A stretch of DNA of 64,000 bases from Wyeomyia smithii (GCF_029784165.1 NC_073694.1:40095006-40159005); one strand, 5' to 3'. Positions 1 through 10,153 are shown, counted from the stretch's first letter. A program made the numbers and translations. Notes: a model not told the origin generated them from the letters alone.

Positions 1-1326
1 CTCTCGCGCCTCACCCAGCCAATTCTGCGATTCTGATCGCCCCATAAATTTGTTCGTTTTCACATGTTCATTTAATGCATGTACCGCGCTTAATTTTCGC
101 ATGTTTTCGGCGTTTTATTCTCTTTCTTCTCGTTCTTGTCCAAAGATTGCCTATATTAATCCCACAGCGGCCACATCGGCCGTAATCTGTCGGATCGTGA
201 AACCGAAATTAGCGTCCCGCGCTCATGAACGATGAAAAAACGCAAAGAACGGCAAACGAAAATTAAGCTCGCATAAATTTTCGAATAAATCATCTGCGGA
301 CCAGTGTGCCCGAGAGATGATGCATGCGGCAGCTAGTGGAACCTAATGCGGTAATTCTTCTTCCGTCCAGAATGGATGGAAGAAGTTCTATTGCCGATTA
401 ACCGATTACCCGCCGCTCCGCGTCCCAGACCACCGAAGAACAACCGGTGGCAGCGAAATTCAAGTTTTTGCACCTGCACACGGCATCGGCAGACGATTGG
501 CCATATTTTGCAAGATGCAAACGATTGGGGATCGGTTATTCACGTTATCTACCTTCTAATGTAGCAAGCTGGCTTTTTCTTAGTTTGTTTTTGCTGTTGC
601 AAATAAAAACGTGAACATCGTATGCAGTTTAAAGCTAATGAGTTTGAAGGTTAAATAACCAGTAAAATGAATGTAGAGAGTGACAAAAACATCGCAAAAA
701 TGGAAAAGCTGCTCGGTTGCACCAACAATTGCGATTTTTTATTTCATTTTGGTAAACAAAACATACAATCAACATTATATCATACGTTTCTCCGGTTATT
801 CAACAACCTGCAGGTGTTGATTGAAGTAATGCACCAGCTTTGGGATGCACCTGAGCCTGTGCGAGATCACAATCGGCTGTCGTCGTGGCTGCACCGGTAT
901 CAATTACCCGACATTATGTTCTGTTGTCAAATTGGACCCCGTTCCCTCGTAGAAGAAACAGTGGCCGCGTTGCAGCCATCGTCTGTGTGTTGAAGCAATT
1001 ATTTTTGATTGCTGTTGTTTGGATGAAATCAATTTTAGACTAACCGATGTAGGTATCTACCAAATGTGATGAGTAATGACGAATAAACAAAAGACGTTTT
1101 TATGTTTCAATCAGCTGTTGCGAGCAACGCCTTAACTATTTGATTAACAACCGATTGACTCCGATTCATGGCACGCTCTGAGAAAGCAAATACCTAATAA
1201 AGGAATGGTAGATTGCGTAATCGGCAAATCGGACGGAATAATTATAATCTCAATATCATCATTCAACAATTTAGTTTATAACTAATATTCTATCACAGAA
1301 TAGTATAATAAGACTTGAAAGACATA
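1..1326. other. Unrecognised, single-copy-looking DNA
   Basis: No transposon termini, SINE boxes or recognisable protein domain are visible. The first 500 bases are GC-richer than most of the window. A 108-codon frame at 667-993 has no recognisable motif and I do not call it a gene. The stretch ends at the TA dinucleotide flanking the first nested transposon. Confidence 0.4.
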
Positions 1327-1583
1327 CACTGGGGTCTTTTTCACGCGGTTTTTTATGCGGTTTTTTTTATACACGTCTTTATTTGCGCGATTTTTTCAAA
1401 TAATGCGGATTATTTCTTCGCGGTTTGAAAGATAATTTTTACGCGGTTTCGAATGAGTTTAGTGTAAGTAATAAATTCAATAAAAAGTAAATAAAGTGAA
1501 AAAAGTAAAAAATAAATGAAAATACGGTTTAATGTAGATCAATGTAAATTTTTTTATATAGTTGTTCCATAATAACTGTTATT

Positions 1584-1710
1584 GGGCGTCGTACACAAAA
1601 TACGTAACGCTAAAAATTTAGATTTCAGACCCCCTCCCCCTATGTAACGATAGGTAACGTTCGACCCCCCTCCCACTCTCTATGCGTTACGTATTTGTGT
1701 ACGTCGCCCT
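1584..1710. mobile_element. Short MITE with GGGCG...CGCCC ends
   Basis: The segment starts GGGCGTCGTACACAAAATA and ends in the near-perfect inverse, with TACGTAACGC on one side and GCGTTACGTA on the other. The middle is C-rich (runs of CCCCC at about 1630-1672). Length is about 127 bp. It lies inside the left part of the outer element. No clear target duplication could be defined, so the family is not assigned. Confidence 0.55.
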
Positions 1711-2475
1711 ATCAAAAACATAATAGGCGTTGATTCGGGAGAAAAGAACAAAAAAAACATTTAGAATTGTATATCGATACGAGCCAAGATCGTTGCGATT
1801 CACTTTCGACTAAGGAACGAATGCTAAAGCCTAAAAATGTAGGGTAGATTTGCTTAATATAGACCACTTCCTTTTATGGACCACCTAAACTTCTTACACC
1901 AAATTACAGATTATAAATATACTTATGTTGATTTGTGCTTTGACAACTTCAATAATGTTCTTTATTAGAAATGTTGCAACAGACGTTTACTTTATTCTTC
2001 ATTAAAGCTGCGAAAAATGTCTTTTAATAACAGCTACCTGGTTTGCCAAGGTTCGTTAACGTTTTCATAGGAAAGGGCTCTACCAAAAACTGTACTGACA
2101 TTACACTTTCCGAGCGAAAATAATCAGATTTTCGATGAACGGGTAGGATAATAGTATCTTTAAAAGATAAGCAATAAATTTTACCAGAAAAACACTTAGA
2201 ATATTGAAAAAAAAATAGTGGCCCAATTAAGGGTAGAAATAATACTGTTTTTCTTATTCCGACATGCTTCATTTCGAACAAGAGCTATCATCGAAATAAC
2301 GCCGCGAATCATAGTTACCATGGTTACCATAAATTTGTTATGATCGTGTTATTTTACAAAATTGCTGCTATAATGGGAAAAACGCCGAAAATTGGCAAAA
2401 AATATACTGAAGCAGCTGTTACTGAGTGTCTTCAAGCAATAAAAAGTGGTGTTTCGACTGGAGAAGCCTGCAGGT

Positions 2476-3798
2476 TAGGGTGGGGCTTATTTTCAAAAAT
2501 GTTCGCGGGACCTGTTTTCCCAGGCAAAAAGACCTCCTTGGGGTTCAATAAGCAACATATAAAAAATTGGTTGATTTTCATTAAGGTCTAGAGGTGGCGC
2601 AAAGGGCCTAAAGGTCAAATTTTAAACGAAAGCAATTTTAGAACAAAACATATGCCTATATAGGTAAACAGGTGATTTTGTGACCCAATGGGCGTAAATT
2701 TCGTCCATTTTGCGTTAAATTCAACCGTTTATCAGATATTCGCAATTTCAGTGTACACTCTTGCAATCTCGGGCTATGTGATTATAAGGAAATGCACAAT
2801 GTGTCTATATAAGTTAACACGTCATGTTCTCGAATATATTCTTGTCGAATATATTCTTGACATCATTGTTCCTCCGAAAAGAGTGCAGAAGAGAAAGAAA
2901 AAGAATAGGAAAAGCGAAAATATGAAACGTCACAAACTTGAAATTTACTAGTTTCTTCAGATTAAATACAAGCAATACGCGCATTTGACTTTTCTTAGTT
3001 TTCCTTTTTCCATTCTCTTTCTTTCTCTTTTGCACTCTTTTCAGAGGAACAATGATGTCTATTGCGAGGATATATTCGAGAACATGACGTGTTAACTTAT
3101 ATAGGCACATTGTGCATTTCCTTATAATCACATACCCCGAGATTGCAAGAGTGTACACTGGAATTGCGAATATCTCGAAAACGGTTGAATTTAACGCAAA
3201 ACGGACGAAATTTACGCCCATAGGGTAACAAAATCACCTGTTTACTAGAGATGGTCGGGTTTCGGGTTTTCAAACCCGAAACCCGAACCCGACCCGTACC
3301 CGACGGGTTCGGATCGAGTTCGGGTTTGAAAATTTTTGAAAGTGTCGGGTACAGGTCGGGTTCGGGTTTGGTGAAAAAAAAAATTTCGGGTTCGGGTCGG
3401 GTTCGGGTTTGAAAAATTCGGGTTCAGGTCGGGTTTGGGTATGAAAACCCGAAACCCGACTATAAAATCTATGAATTCTCGGGTTCGGGTTTCATAGAAA
3501 TAAAATTTTCGGGTTCGGGTCGGGTTCGGGTTTGAACGAATAAAAAAAATTCGGGTTCGGGTCGGGTACGGGTTTGAAAAACATCAAACCCGACCATCTC
3601 TACTGTTTACCTATATAGGTATATGTTTTGTTCTAAAATTGCTTTCGTTTAAAATTTGACCTTTAGGCCCTCTGCGCCACCTCTTGACCTTAATGAAAAT
3701 CAACCAATTTTTTATATGTTGCTTATTGAACCCCAAGGAGGTCTTTTTGCCTGGGAAAACAGGTCCCGCGAACATTTTGGAAAATAAGCCCCACCCTA
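2476..3798. mobile_element. hAT-like foldback element with about 430-bp inverted arms, level 3
   Basis: It begins TAGGGTGGGGC and ends with its exact inverse, GCCCCACCCTA. Both sides carry the 8-bp duplication CTGCAGGT (2468-2475 and 3799-3806), which points to the hAT superfamily. The arms run about 2476-2905 and 2998-3798 and differ by scattered substitutions, leaving a short AT-rich centre. The right arm is lengthened by a nested 357-bp element and its 8-bp duplication. Similar open frames in both arms (MGVNFV... at 2688 on plus, and at 3221 on minus) reflect arm symmetry and are not treated as genes. The same terminus occurs on the elements at 21189-22079 and 12743-12905. Confidence 0.8.
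3246..3602. mobile_element. Small hAT-like MITE made of GGGTTCGGGT-type repeats, level 4
   Basis: The left end is TAGAGATGGTCGGGTTT and the right end is the inverse, AAACCCGACCATCTCTA. The 8-bp duplication CTGTTTAC flanks it perfectly (3238-3245 and 3603-3610). The interior is an irregular array of GGGTTCGGGT and GGGTCGGGT units separated by short spacers such as TTTGAAAAA, mostly in one orientation. There is no coding capacity. It sits inside the right arm of the foldback element. The perfect duplication and crisp ends make it the youngest layer of the nest. Confidence 0.82.
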
Positions 3799-5335
3799 CT
3801 GCAGGTGCTACAATGTTCCAGGATCCACCGTAATGTTCCGTGCAAGCAGAGCAAGTGGTCAGGAAAACCACGAAAAGGTCAACCAACTGCATTGACTGCC
3901 ACGGAAGAGGATTCAATTGTTCGCTGGATAACTCGGATGGCACGTAAAGCATTTCTTTTTACGGAAGAATGGCTGCAATCTGTAGTTGCAAGATTCATCT
4001 CAGAAAACCCTCGAAATTCGGACTGCAAGATGAAAGGCGGTATGTTGATACAATAGCAAACTTTTGTGTTATTCAATGCTATTGCAATATTGTCTGTGTT
4101 AGATTATAAATAGTACTGTGGATTCATGAACCGCCATCCAGAACTCTCAGTGCGTATGCCAGAGTTAGCTTCATCAGCGGCAGCTACGGAAGAAAAGATA
4201 TACTATTTAGACATGGCCCAAATTAGGAAATTGAAGCGATGATTTTTTTCTTTTATTATAAGAAAATAGAGGTATTATCTTGTTGTTTTTCATACAGAAA
4301 AGATGATAAACATGTTACTTCATGTTTATACATGATGAAATACTCAATTCAGTTTAGATATTTACACTATTTCTTGCAAAATTTGCAGCTACGCTACTAA
4401 GTGGTCCATTAAAGGCAGTTATACCCTAGTAATATTATTATGAAAAAATTGAAATTGTATGTTTTGTGACCATTTTGATATAATCTTTCAAGTATATATT
4501 CACTTATGTATTATTATTTTCAATCTGATCGATTTATTGAATGGAGTTTTTTACGCGATTTTTTCACACTACGCGGTTTTTTGTACGCTGATTTTTTCAA
4601 CGGGTACAATCAACCACGCAAAAAAGTCACCAGTGTACTGCAGTGAGATGACGCAGTGACGTAAATGTCATTTTTTCGAATATGGGTCTTCATGCCAATT
4701 TGTTCATTATTCGAAGACTTATCTTTTGGTATCTTCCTTTTCGTTGTTACTCATTTGAACGTTGTATAAAACAAACAAAAAAAAAAAAAACAAAGTGACG
4801 TAGGCACCCATTTCAATACAAAAGGGGAGAGAAATTGATTCGTTTTTAGGCCGTAGGGGAATTGTGGGTAAAATGAACAGGGGTGGTAAAATGGACACCC
4901 GTTTAAATCTCGACTATTACGTTGAAAAATAGTACAAACTTCTTTGGCACCTTATCTTAGAGGCACTAGAAACTATTTGAGACAAAGTATGCGACATGAA
5001 ACAGTCAAACAGTCAAAATAATAAACAAAAACAAAAAACACGTGTACATTCGGTGATGTTATTTTTGACCTACAAAAAATAAGGTTTTTTCTAGTGTAAA
5101 ACAGTATTTTATAACGATTTCTGCAAATATCTATACTCAGACTATTGAACAGAAGAAATCATCAAAGGTTAGTAATTGTTTAAATGTTTTTCTCGATATA
5201 TTTAGATATTTTCAATAATATGTATGTGCGGGTAAAATGGACAGCCCATGGTGATGGGGAAAAAAATCTGTTAATTTCCATTGAAAAATCTAGATGCTTC
5301 GTGTTTATATCAGAAAAACGTAAAGGTAAAGTCGG

Positions 5336-5431
5336 ACCGATGAACAGATGACCGCGGCTAAACGACCCGTTGAATGCGGAATGTCCGTAAAAAAAGCTTC
5401 CGCCATTTCTCAGTTTCTTGCGGATAAGGTC
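5336..5431 (+). pseudogene. Possible psq-type helix-turn-helix remnant of a pogo-like transposase
   Basis: The frame reads TDEQMTAAKRPVECGMSVKK followed by ASAISQFL. This has the spacing of the pogo/jerky-type N-terminal helix-turn-helix, with the usual GMS-x-x-x-A pattern. A basic stretch (KRKGKVG) lies just upstream in another frame, implying a frameshift. No downstream catalytic domain is recognisable. Its place between TA-flanked inverted termini supports the reading, but the match is short and could be chance. Confidence 0.35.
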
Positions 5432-6511
5432 ATATATTGTTATTATTTTTACGACAAACGGTGAAAATTGAACTATTGGTGAATGCATAAGTGTGTCACG
5501 TGCTATGGAACAACATTTTACTATAGGGATACTATACTGCCCCTCATGGCAAGTCCATCCCAATTGCATTTTCATCAATTTTGACTTTATTGGTGGAATC
5601 ATCACCTTTTTACATCTACTTTCGATAGAACAGATAATTTTGAATACTTTGTTCTGAGGAACTATGAAAAAAATAGCAAGTCGGTTTGTCCCATAGCAAA
5701 AATGATCGCAAGTCGGTCCCATAGAACAAATAATGACTGAAAAATAATTATGAAGCATGTTATGTTTAACATAGTTCATGGTCTTCAGGGTTAGTATTTG
5801 ATGTACCAGTTGACCAATAAAATTCAATAGGCGGTTCGATCGAGTTTTACTTTAGTTTCGCATTTAAAACTGGAAAAATAGAACATTTCGTTTCCTATAA
5901 GAGAAACCTGATTTCTAGAATCTGTTGGAATCGTTAGTTGTTGTGCCGATATCTTGTTATAGGTAATCACGAGAGAACAAAGCTAATTACATATTTGTGT
6001 ATTTGAGGATTGGATAAAAATTAAAACCTTATTGTTTGGCAGTTGATTAGAAATGTCTTTGTATTTTTAGAATTATACAAAGAAAAAACTACAAAAATTT
6101 ATCAATGCTAAGTTTTTACTGGAAGACTCTCGACGTTTATAACTGGAAGATTGCTTTCAGTCTCCTTTTCATGATCGTGCGCTTATTTATGACCGTGTGG
6201 ATCTCGCTGTTTTCTTCAAGCAAAAAATTCCACAAGTTGTTTCTTCTATCTATTTTTTTTTGAATGAACAGCATTTCTGCCATCGCCGTTAGGTGTCTCA
6301 CTGTACTGTTAATTAGAGCATCCAATCAATATAAAATAATACTACCCTCGTATTTTATCCATGTTGGGCCGTGGATGACAATTGAGAAACGCTGGTTTAT
6401 TTTTTAAAGAACGTGTCAACAGTATACTTCAATACGAATACCTCTGCACGCTTCTTAGCTTTTTCACAACGTAGTAAAAATATTAATGAGTAATACATAA
6501 AAGGGTAGCCT

Positions 6512-6720
6512 CCGCAGCTGGTCTCGAGGTATGATGCTGGCCTAACAAGCCAGTTGTCGTAGGTTCGAGTCTTGTCTCGGGAGAGACTGTTAGTGTCAGT
6601 AGGATCGTAGCGCTAGCCCCGCAATTGTCCTGTACACTTAACGGTTGGCTGCGAAGTCTGTGTATAGTATAAACAGAAGGTCATGTTCTGAATCGGAATG
6701 TAGCACCAAGGCTTTGCTCT
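6512..6720 (+). mobile_element. tRNA-derived SINE, family A (Feilai-like), copy 1
   Basis: A tRNA-like head carries an A-box-like TGGTCTCGAGG (6519-6529) and a B box GGTTCGAGTC (6562-6571). The conserved body includes GGGAGAGACTGTTAGTGTCA and then GCTAGCCCCGCAATTGTCC, and the tail reads CGGAATGTAGCACCAAGG. Three more copies are present (51863-52068 minus, 54484-54629 plus, 62901-63085 minus). Family naming is from memory. The copy runs directly into a truncated family-B SINE. Confidence 0.75.
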
Positions 6721-6943
6721 AGCTCTCCCACACGGTTGTGATATCGGGTTCGATTCTCGATCGAGTCGAGGATCTTTTCGAGCTGGAAATTTTCTCGACT
6801 CAGCACTGGGGCACGGTGTATCGTTGTACTTATCCTACACATGCAAAATGTGCCAAAAAACAATATCGATAACGAAATCTCTCAACTAATCTAGTTGATC
6901 GAGACCGCTATTAGCCCCAAGGCTAAGCGTGCGATATTGTTGT
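6720..6943 (+). mobile_element. tRNA-derived SINE, family B, 5'-truncated copy
   Basis: It begins within the tRNA-like head (CTAGCTCTCCCACACGGTTG) and keeps the B box GGGTTCGATTC. The body includes CTCGACTCAGCACTGGGGCA and the tail GCGTGCGATATTGTTGT. It matches the complete copy at 60531-60792 along its whole length. It abuts the family-A SINE with no spacer. Confidence 0.72.
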
Positions 6944-7780
6944 ACATAGAAGGGTCTTTGTTATATTGGTTTCCCTGCCTAATGCGTGAAAGCTGTCCGC
7001 GGCGTCATACATCGACCGCTTCCGAAAAATTTTAGAACAAGTTCCTTCACCAGAACTGATTTAAAATTTAATCATAGAATTAGATGAAGAAACAAGTGGA
7101 CAAGTTATACAACCACATTGTAATACATTTCTCACTACAAAATCGTTTAATGATTCTGTGGAAGCACGCGAGAAGGTGATCGTCCAGTAGCTGATTTGTT
7201 TCAAATGCAAGCTATCACCGCACCGGAATCGCTTTGCAGTAGTTTGCTTTTCATCACCAGTCGTAGGTGGCTATGGGACTGGTTTGCTATCATTCTGGCT
7301 AGGCATCAAAAAAGTAATCGCATATGGGTCCCAGTTTATGGTTTGCAACATAATTTAATCAAATTTTGGTGTTTATGAACGGGTTATAACGCTAAAGTAT
7401 TTAATTGACATTGCAGTAAGAATTTCTGTTGATGGACTTGTTTAAAACAGCATAAGAGTGCAATATTGCTCCCAAAGCGTTGCGATTTTTAATTGCTGTT
7501 TTCTCATCAGCACGAAAACGCAAATGGGACGGACTTGCCATGAGCGGCAGTATAGGTAAAGGGATAAATAATGTTCACGGCCAAGGTATTCATATTACCA
7601 CCTCCCTATGTTCATTTTACCCACACGTGTCCATTTTACCCCCAAAAAACTGCTTTCGAAAATGCTCATGAAAATTATGAAAAATACTATATTTGAGTAC
7701 TTCTTCTTATTTGTAGTGTTAAACTGTGGAGGAAATTTGAAAACGGCTCAGGATGTCCATTTTATCACCCCTTCCCCTAC

Positions 7781-8454
7781 TGAAAAACTGATCACTTGGA
7801 TCTACGTCACAATGTCATATCACGGCAGTGTAGTTGTAAATTTTATTAAAAAAAGGAAACATGCAAAATGATTAGGTTCTCTGAACTTTTTAATATTTGT
7901 ATATTGTACAGTAAAGTAAGGTGATGTATCATAATTGGCACAATTGAGACTATTTTGTATGGTATATAGATTTCCATTCCATATTTTTACTATCAATATT
8001 GCATGAAATCATTAACAACTTACATTTATCAAAATAACTTATCTGTCTAGTTGATAGAAACCATAATTTAAAGTAAATCCGTGAATTTATTCAAATGTAT
8101 CGTTTTAGTTAATTGAATTTGTATCATGATCGAGACAGGGTGAATCATTATCGCAACAAAAAAAGTTTCATAATGAGATTATTTAGGTTGACAATTTAAA
8201 AGTCTATAACTTCTTAACATTTTAAAATGGAAATCCTCAAAAAAAAGTTTGTCTAACACAAACTTTTCCGTGAAATCTATCATTATATCAAGCACAGGCA
8301 AAGTGTCACAATGAAGTCTCAGAATTAAGCTGTTCCTATCATGATACAAAACAGGCCTTCGCGTTTTACTAATAATTCCAACTTTAAAACGAATATTCCA
8401 GTGTTCCTACATCAAATTGAAATGTTATAGGAACACAAAAAACGTTCCAGTTAG
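7781..8454. other. AT-rich DNA, nothing recognised
   Basis: The sequence is AT-rich without open frames of note. I see no terminal repeats, SINE boxes or tandem structure. Confidence 0.35.
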
Positions 8455-8760
8455 AATTGTCATTTTTGATTTGACTGAAACTTTGCATAGGCGTTTTTAA
8501 GACAAGATATGTCGTTTTGTGCTATGTTTCAATTTTGTGGAGCACGACTCATTTTTGAGAAGCTATTGAAAAATGCTATTTTGGGAAGGTATTGACGATT
8601 ACAAAAATATTTGTAATCATCAAAACCTTCCGAAAATAGCATTTTTCATTAGCTTCTCAAAAATAAGTCGTGTTCCAAAAAATTAAACCAATAGCACAAA
8701 ATGGAATCTTTTGACGGTTCTATAGGTTTCGAAGTTTCAGCCAAATCGAAAATGACAATT
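8455..8760. repeat. Large imperfect palindrome (foldback MITE)
   Basis: Arms 8455-8605 and 8610-8760 are inverted copies of each other. The outer parts share AATTGTCATTTTTGATTTG-like sequence and the inner parts share GAGAAGCTATTGAAAAATGC and its inverse. The centre is GATTACAAA-AATA-TTTGTAATC. No coding frame is present. A related half lies at 60408-60520. No target duplication was defined. Confidence 0.75.
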
Positions 8761-8764
8761 AAAA

Positions 8765-9154
8765 TAATATATTAAAACAGGGATTTTTTTTTGTGGAACT
8801 GCTTTACAGTGAATTGAAGTTGAACAGTTTTTGACCGTAACACCCTTTAATCAGAAGCCTGATCGCTAGACTTTTTTTTTTAATCTTTCTGGCAGCATAT
8901 GAATTTGGTGTCGGAAAAAACTGCTCGACTTTTGACGCTATCTTTGAAGGACCCCATTTTGATCTCTTGGAAAGAACAGAAGTGGTAATCCGACAGTATA
9001 ATGTCAGGCGAATACAGCGTGGGACGTGGGATGTCCCGTTACGTTTTGATGCCGTCGGTTATATTTTGTCAAGCGTTGTCGTGCTGAATAATTTTGTCGT
9101 GTCTGTTCTTGTAAAACAACACTTACGCGGCTTAAATTCCGACATTTTACACAA
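8765..9154. other. Gap without recognised features
   Basis: AT-rich DNA between the palindrome and a Tc1/mariner fossil. A frame at 8967-9167 has no recognised motif and runs into the transposon end. Confidence 0.3.
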
Positions 9155-9156
9155 TA

Positions 9157-10153
9157 CAGGGTGTTAAATAAGTTCAATGCAACCTTTCATCGTTATATAG
9201 ATACGTACCATGAGCATTCTGTGTATTGGTATTGGTGTCAGTTTTAGCCTCACATATAACGTTTGGGGTAAAAATATATAGACAAAAATGCCGATTTTTC
9301 ATCGGTTTACATGTACTGACGAAACTACTCATGCAGTATCAATCATAGTAACCCATGAGTAAGCAGCAAAAATTTGACAGCTTTATCAGTCGAAAAAGTG
9401 AAGGTACTTCGTTCAGAAGTGGGCGCGTTCAAAAAACGGTATCCCACCGTGTCAAAAACGGAAATCGTTTGGCACTTTGCGGACGGCGGATACGCCCGCT
9501 CCGGCATCTAAAACATCTTGGCACTATTGAACAGCAATCAGAGCATCGAAAGAATGCCTACCGGACGGCAAACGACCCCGAGCAACAAGAAGCTTCAAAG
9601 TATGCTGAAGAGGAAGACCGAGGGAAACGTGGCTACATCGCTGCGTGCGCTCATCCGGGAGATTGGTGCATACGGCAAAAGAGTGAAAAAGTACCTGGTG
9701 AACATGGACATACAAATTAGGAAGCGACAGTTCCGTCCACTGGTCTTGAAGCGGGTCTCGAAGATAAGATTTTTAAGTCGACGGATGGTAACGACTGGCA
9801 GGGCACTTCGTATTTCCCCGCGAATAAAGTGAGTTTCGAGGTGAATTTTATTTCACACACCAAGTTTCCAAGAAGGTGCTGCTGTGGCTGACAATCAGCG
9901 AGAAGCGGATGTCAAGCCATGGCGAATGGTAAACTTCATATATTTTAGGTTTACAATGGGAAATTTAAAAAACTTAATTTTCTGTCTTAGTTATTTCTTG
10001 CCATCTGAAAAAAGTCCATTTTTTACTGCAAACGTTATGTCGTGAAGGTTCTCAAAAATACTGCTTCAATAAACATTGATTCAGGAAAGAATATCTCGTA
10101 TCTTGATTTTTCGAACACTTTGAATTGTATTCAACCTTATTGAACACCCTCTG
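9157..10153 (+). mobile_element. Decayed Tc1/mariner element
   Basis: The left end is CAGGGTGTTAAATAAGTTCA, after TA at 9155-9156. The right end, on the minus strand, is CAGAGGGTGTTCAATAAGGT. The two termini clearly correspond, with a 2-base insertion in the right one, and the outer TA on the right is lost. Inside is a frameshifted transposase (9355-9940). The length of about 1.0 kb is short for a Tc1/mariner element, implying loss of the C-terminal catalytic part. Confidence 0.65.
9355..9940 (+). pseudogene. Tc1/mariner transposase pseudogene
   Basis: The start is MSKQQKFDSFISRKSE. After a frameshift near 9490-9520 the second frame carries SNKKLQSMLKRKTEG, SLRALIREIGAYGKRVKKYL and NMDIQIRKRQFRPLV. 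This is the typical second helix-turn-helix and linker of a Tc1-like transposase. Further on, near 9780-9900, GNDWQGTSYF and VNFISHTKFP in another frame resemble the region between the first two catalytic residues. The downstream catalytic motifs are absent, so the gene is dead. Confidence 0.6.

Larger units (their letters stand above)
2373..4242 (+). pseudogene. Pogo-like transposase fragment, N-terminal DNA-binding part, interrupted
   Basis: Piece 1 (2373-2475) starts MGKTPKIGKKYTEAAV and runs through GVSTGEACR, the pattern of the psq-type helix-turn-helix of pogo/Tigger transposases. The frame is then broken by the foldback element at 2476-3798. Piece 2 (to about 4053) contains SGKPRKGQPTALTATEEDSI, then IVRWITRMARK and VARFISENPR, typical of the CENP-B-like DNA-binding domain. 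Piece 3 (4123-4242) contains NRHPELSVRMPE, the following segment of the same domain. Frameshifts separate piece 1 from 2 and piece 2 from 3. No catalytic DDE/D domain follows, so this is an internally deleted, dead copy. In life the protein binds the terminal repeats of its own element. Recognition rests on motif memory, not on a search. Confidence 0.62.
1842..4426 (+). mobile_element. Pogo/Tigger-like DNA transposon, level 2 of the nest
   Basis: The left end reads GGGTAGATTTGCTTAATATA and then GACCACTT. The right end, on the minus strand, reads GGGTATAACTGCCTTTAATG and then GACCACTT. TA flanks both (1840-1841 and 4427-4428). Inside are three out-of-register pieces of a pogo-type transposase (2373-2475, 3807-4053, 4123-4242). 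Without the 1.33 kb foldback insertion the element is only about 1.25 kb, so the DDE catalytic half is missing. A similar solo terminus occurs at 33247-33292. The termini match imperfectly, so the boundary confidence is moderate. Confidence 0.58.
1327..4635. mobile_element. Outer DNA transposon or MITE, TA-flanked, level 1 of a nest
   Basis: The ends are inverted: the left begins CACTGGGGTCTTTTT and the right, read on the minus strand, begins CACTGGTGACTTTTTT. A TA dinucleotide lies outside each end (1325-1326 and 4636-4637), as expected for the IS630/Tc1/mariner/pogo group. Both ends carry repeated ACGCGGTTTTTT-like subterminal motifs (1340-1450 and 4548-4580). Once inner insertions are removed only about 0.6 kb belongs to this element and no transposase of its own is seen, so it is probably non-autonomous. 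It hosts a small MITE at 1584-1710 and the pogo-like element at 1842-4426. An alternative is that 1327-4635 and 1842-4426 are one element with a complex terminus. Confidence 0.62.
4856..7778. mobile_element. TA-flanked pogo/mariner-like element with GGGGAA ends
   Basis: The left end is GGGGAATTGTGGGTAAAATG, followed by a second copy of GGTAAAATGGACA. The right end, on the minus strand, is GGGGAAGGGGTGATAAAATG and then GACA. TA flanks both ends (4854-4855 and 7779-7780). The motif recurs inside at 5233-5244 and, inverted, at 7611-7640. A short helix-turn-helix-like peptide frame lies at 5336-5431. A two-part SINE (6512-6943) accounts for part of the 2.9 kb. The 215-codon minus-strand frame across 5180-5827 is probably accidental. 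Confidence 0.55.

Noticed and set aside
667..993. 108-codon plus-strand frame near the left edge
   Set aside because: No domain or motif. Isolated and surrounded by non-coding-looking DNA.
2688..3221. Similar open frames in both arms of the foldback element (MGVNFV...)
   Set aside because: The similarity is a direct result of the inverted arms. The second frame runs through the centre into the other arm, and no protein family is recognised.
5180..5827. 215-codon minus-strand frame, one of the longest outside the Jockey element
   Set aside because: It lies antisense within a TA-flanked transposon, overlaps the plus-strand helix-turn-helix remnant, has no recognisable domain, and its composition is that of the AT-rich background.
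6519..6571. Possible genuine tRNA gene
   Set aside because: The A and B boxes are those of a SINE present in four copies with a shared non-tRNA body. The head does not fold as a complete functional tRNA.
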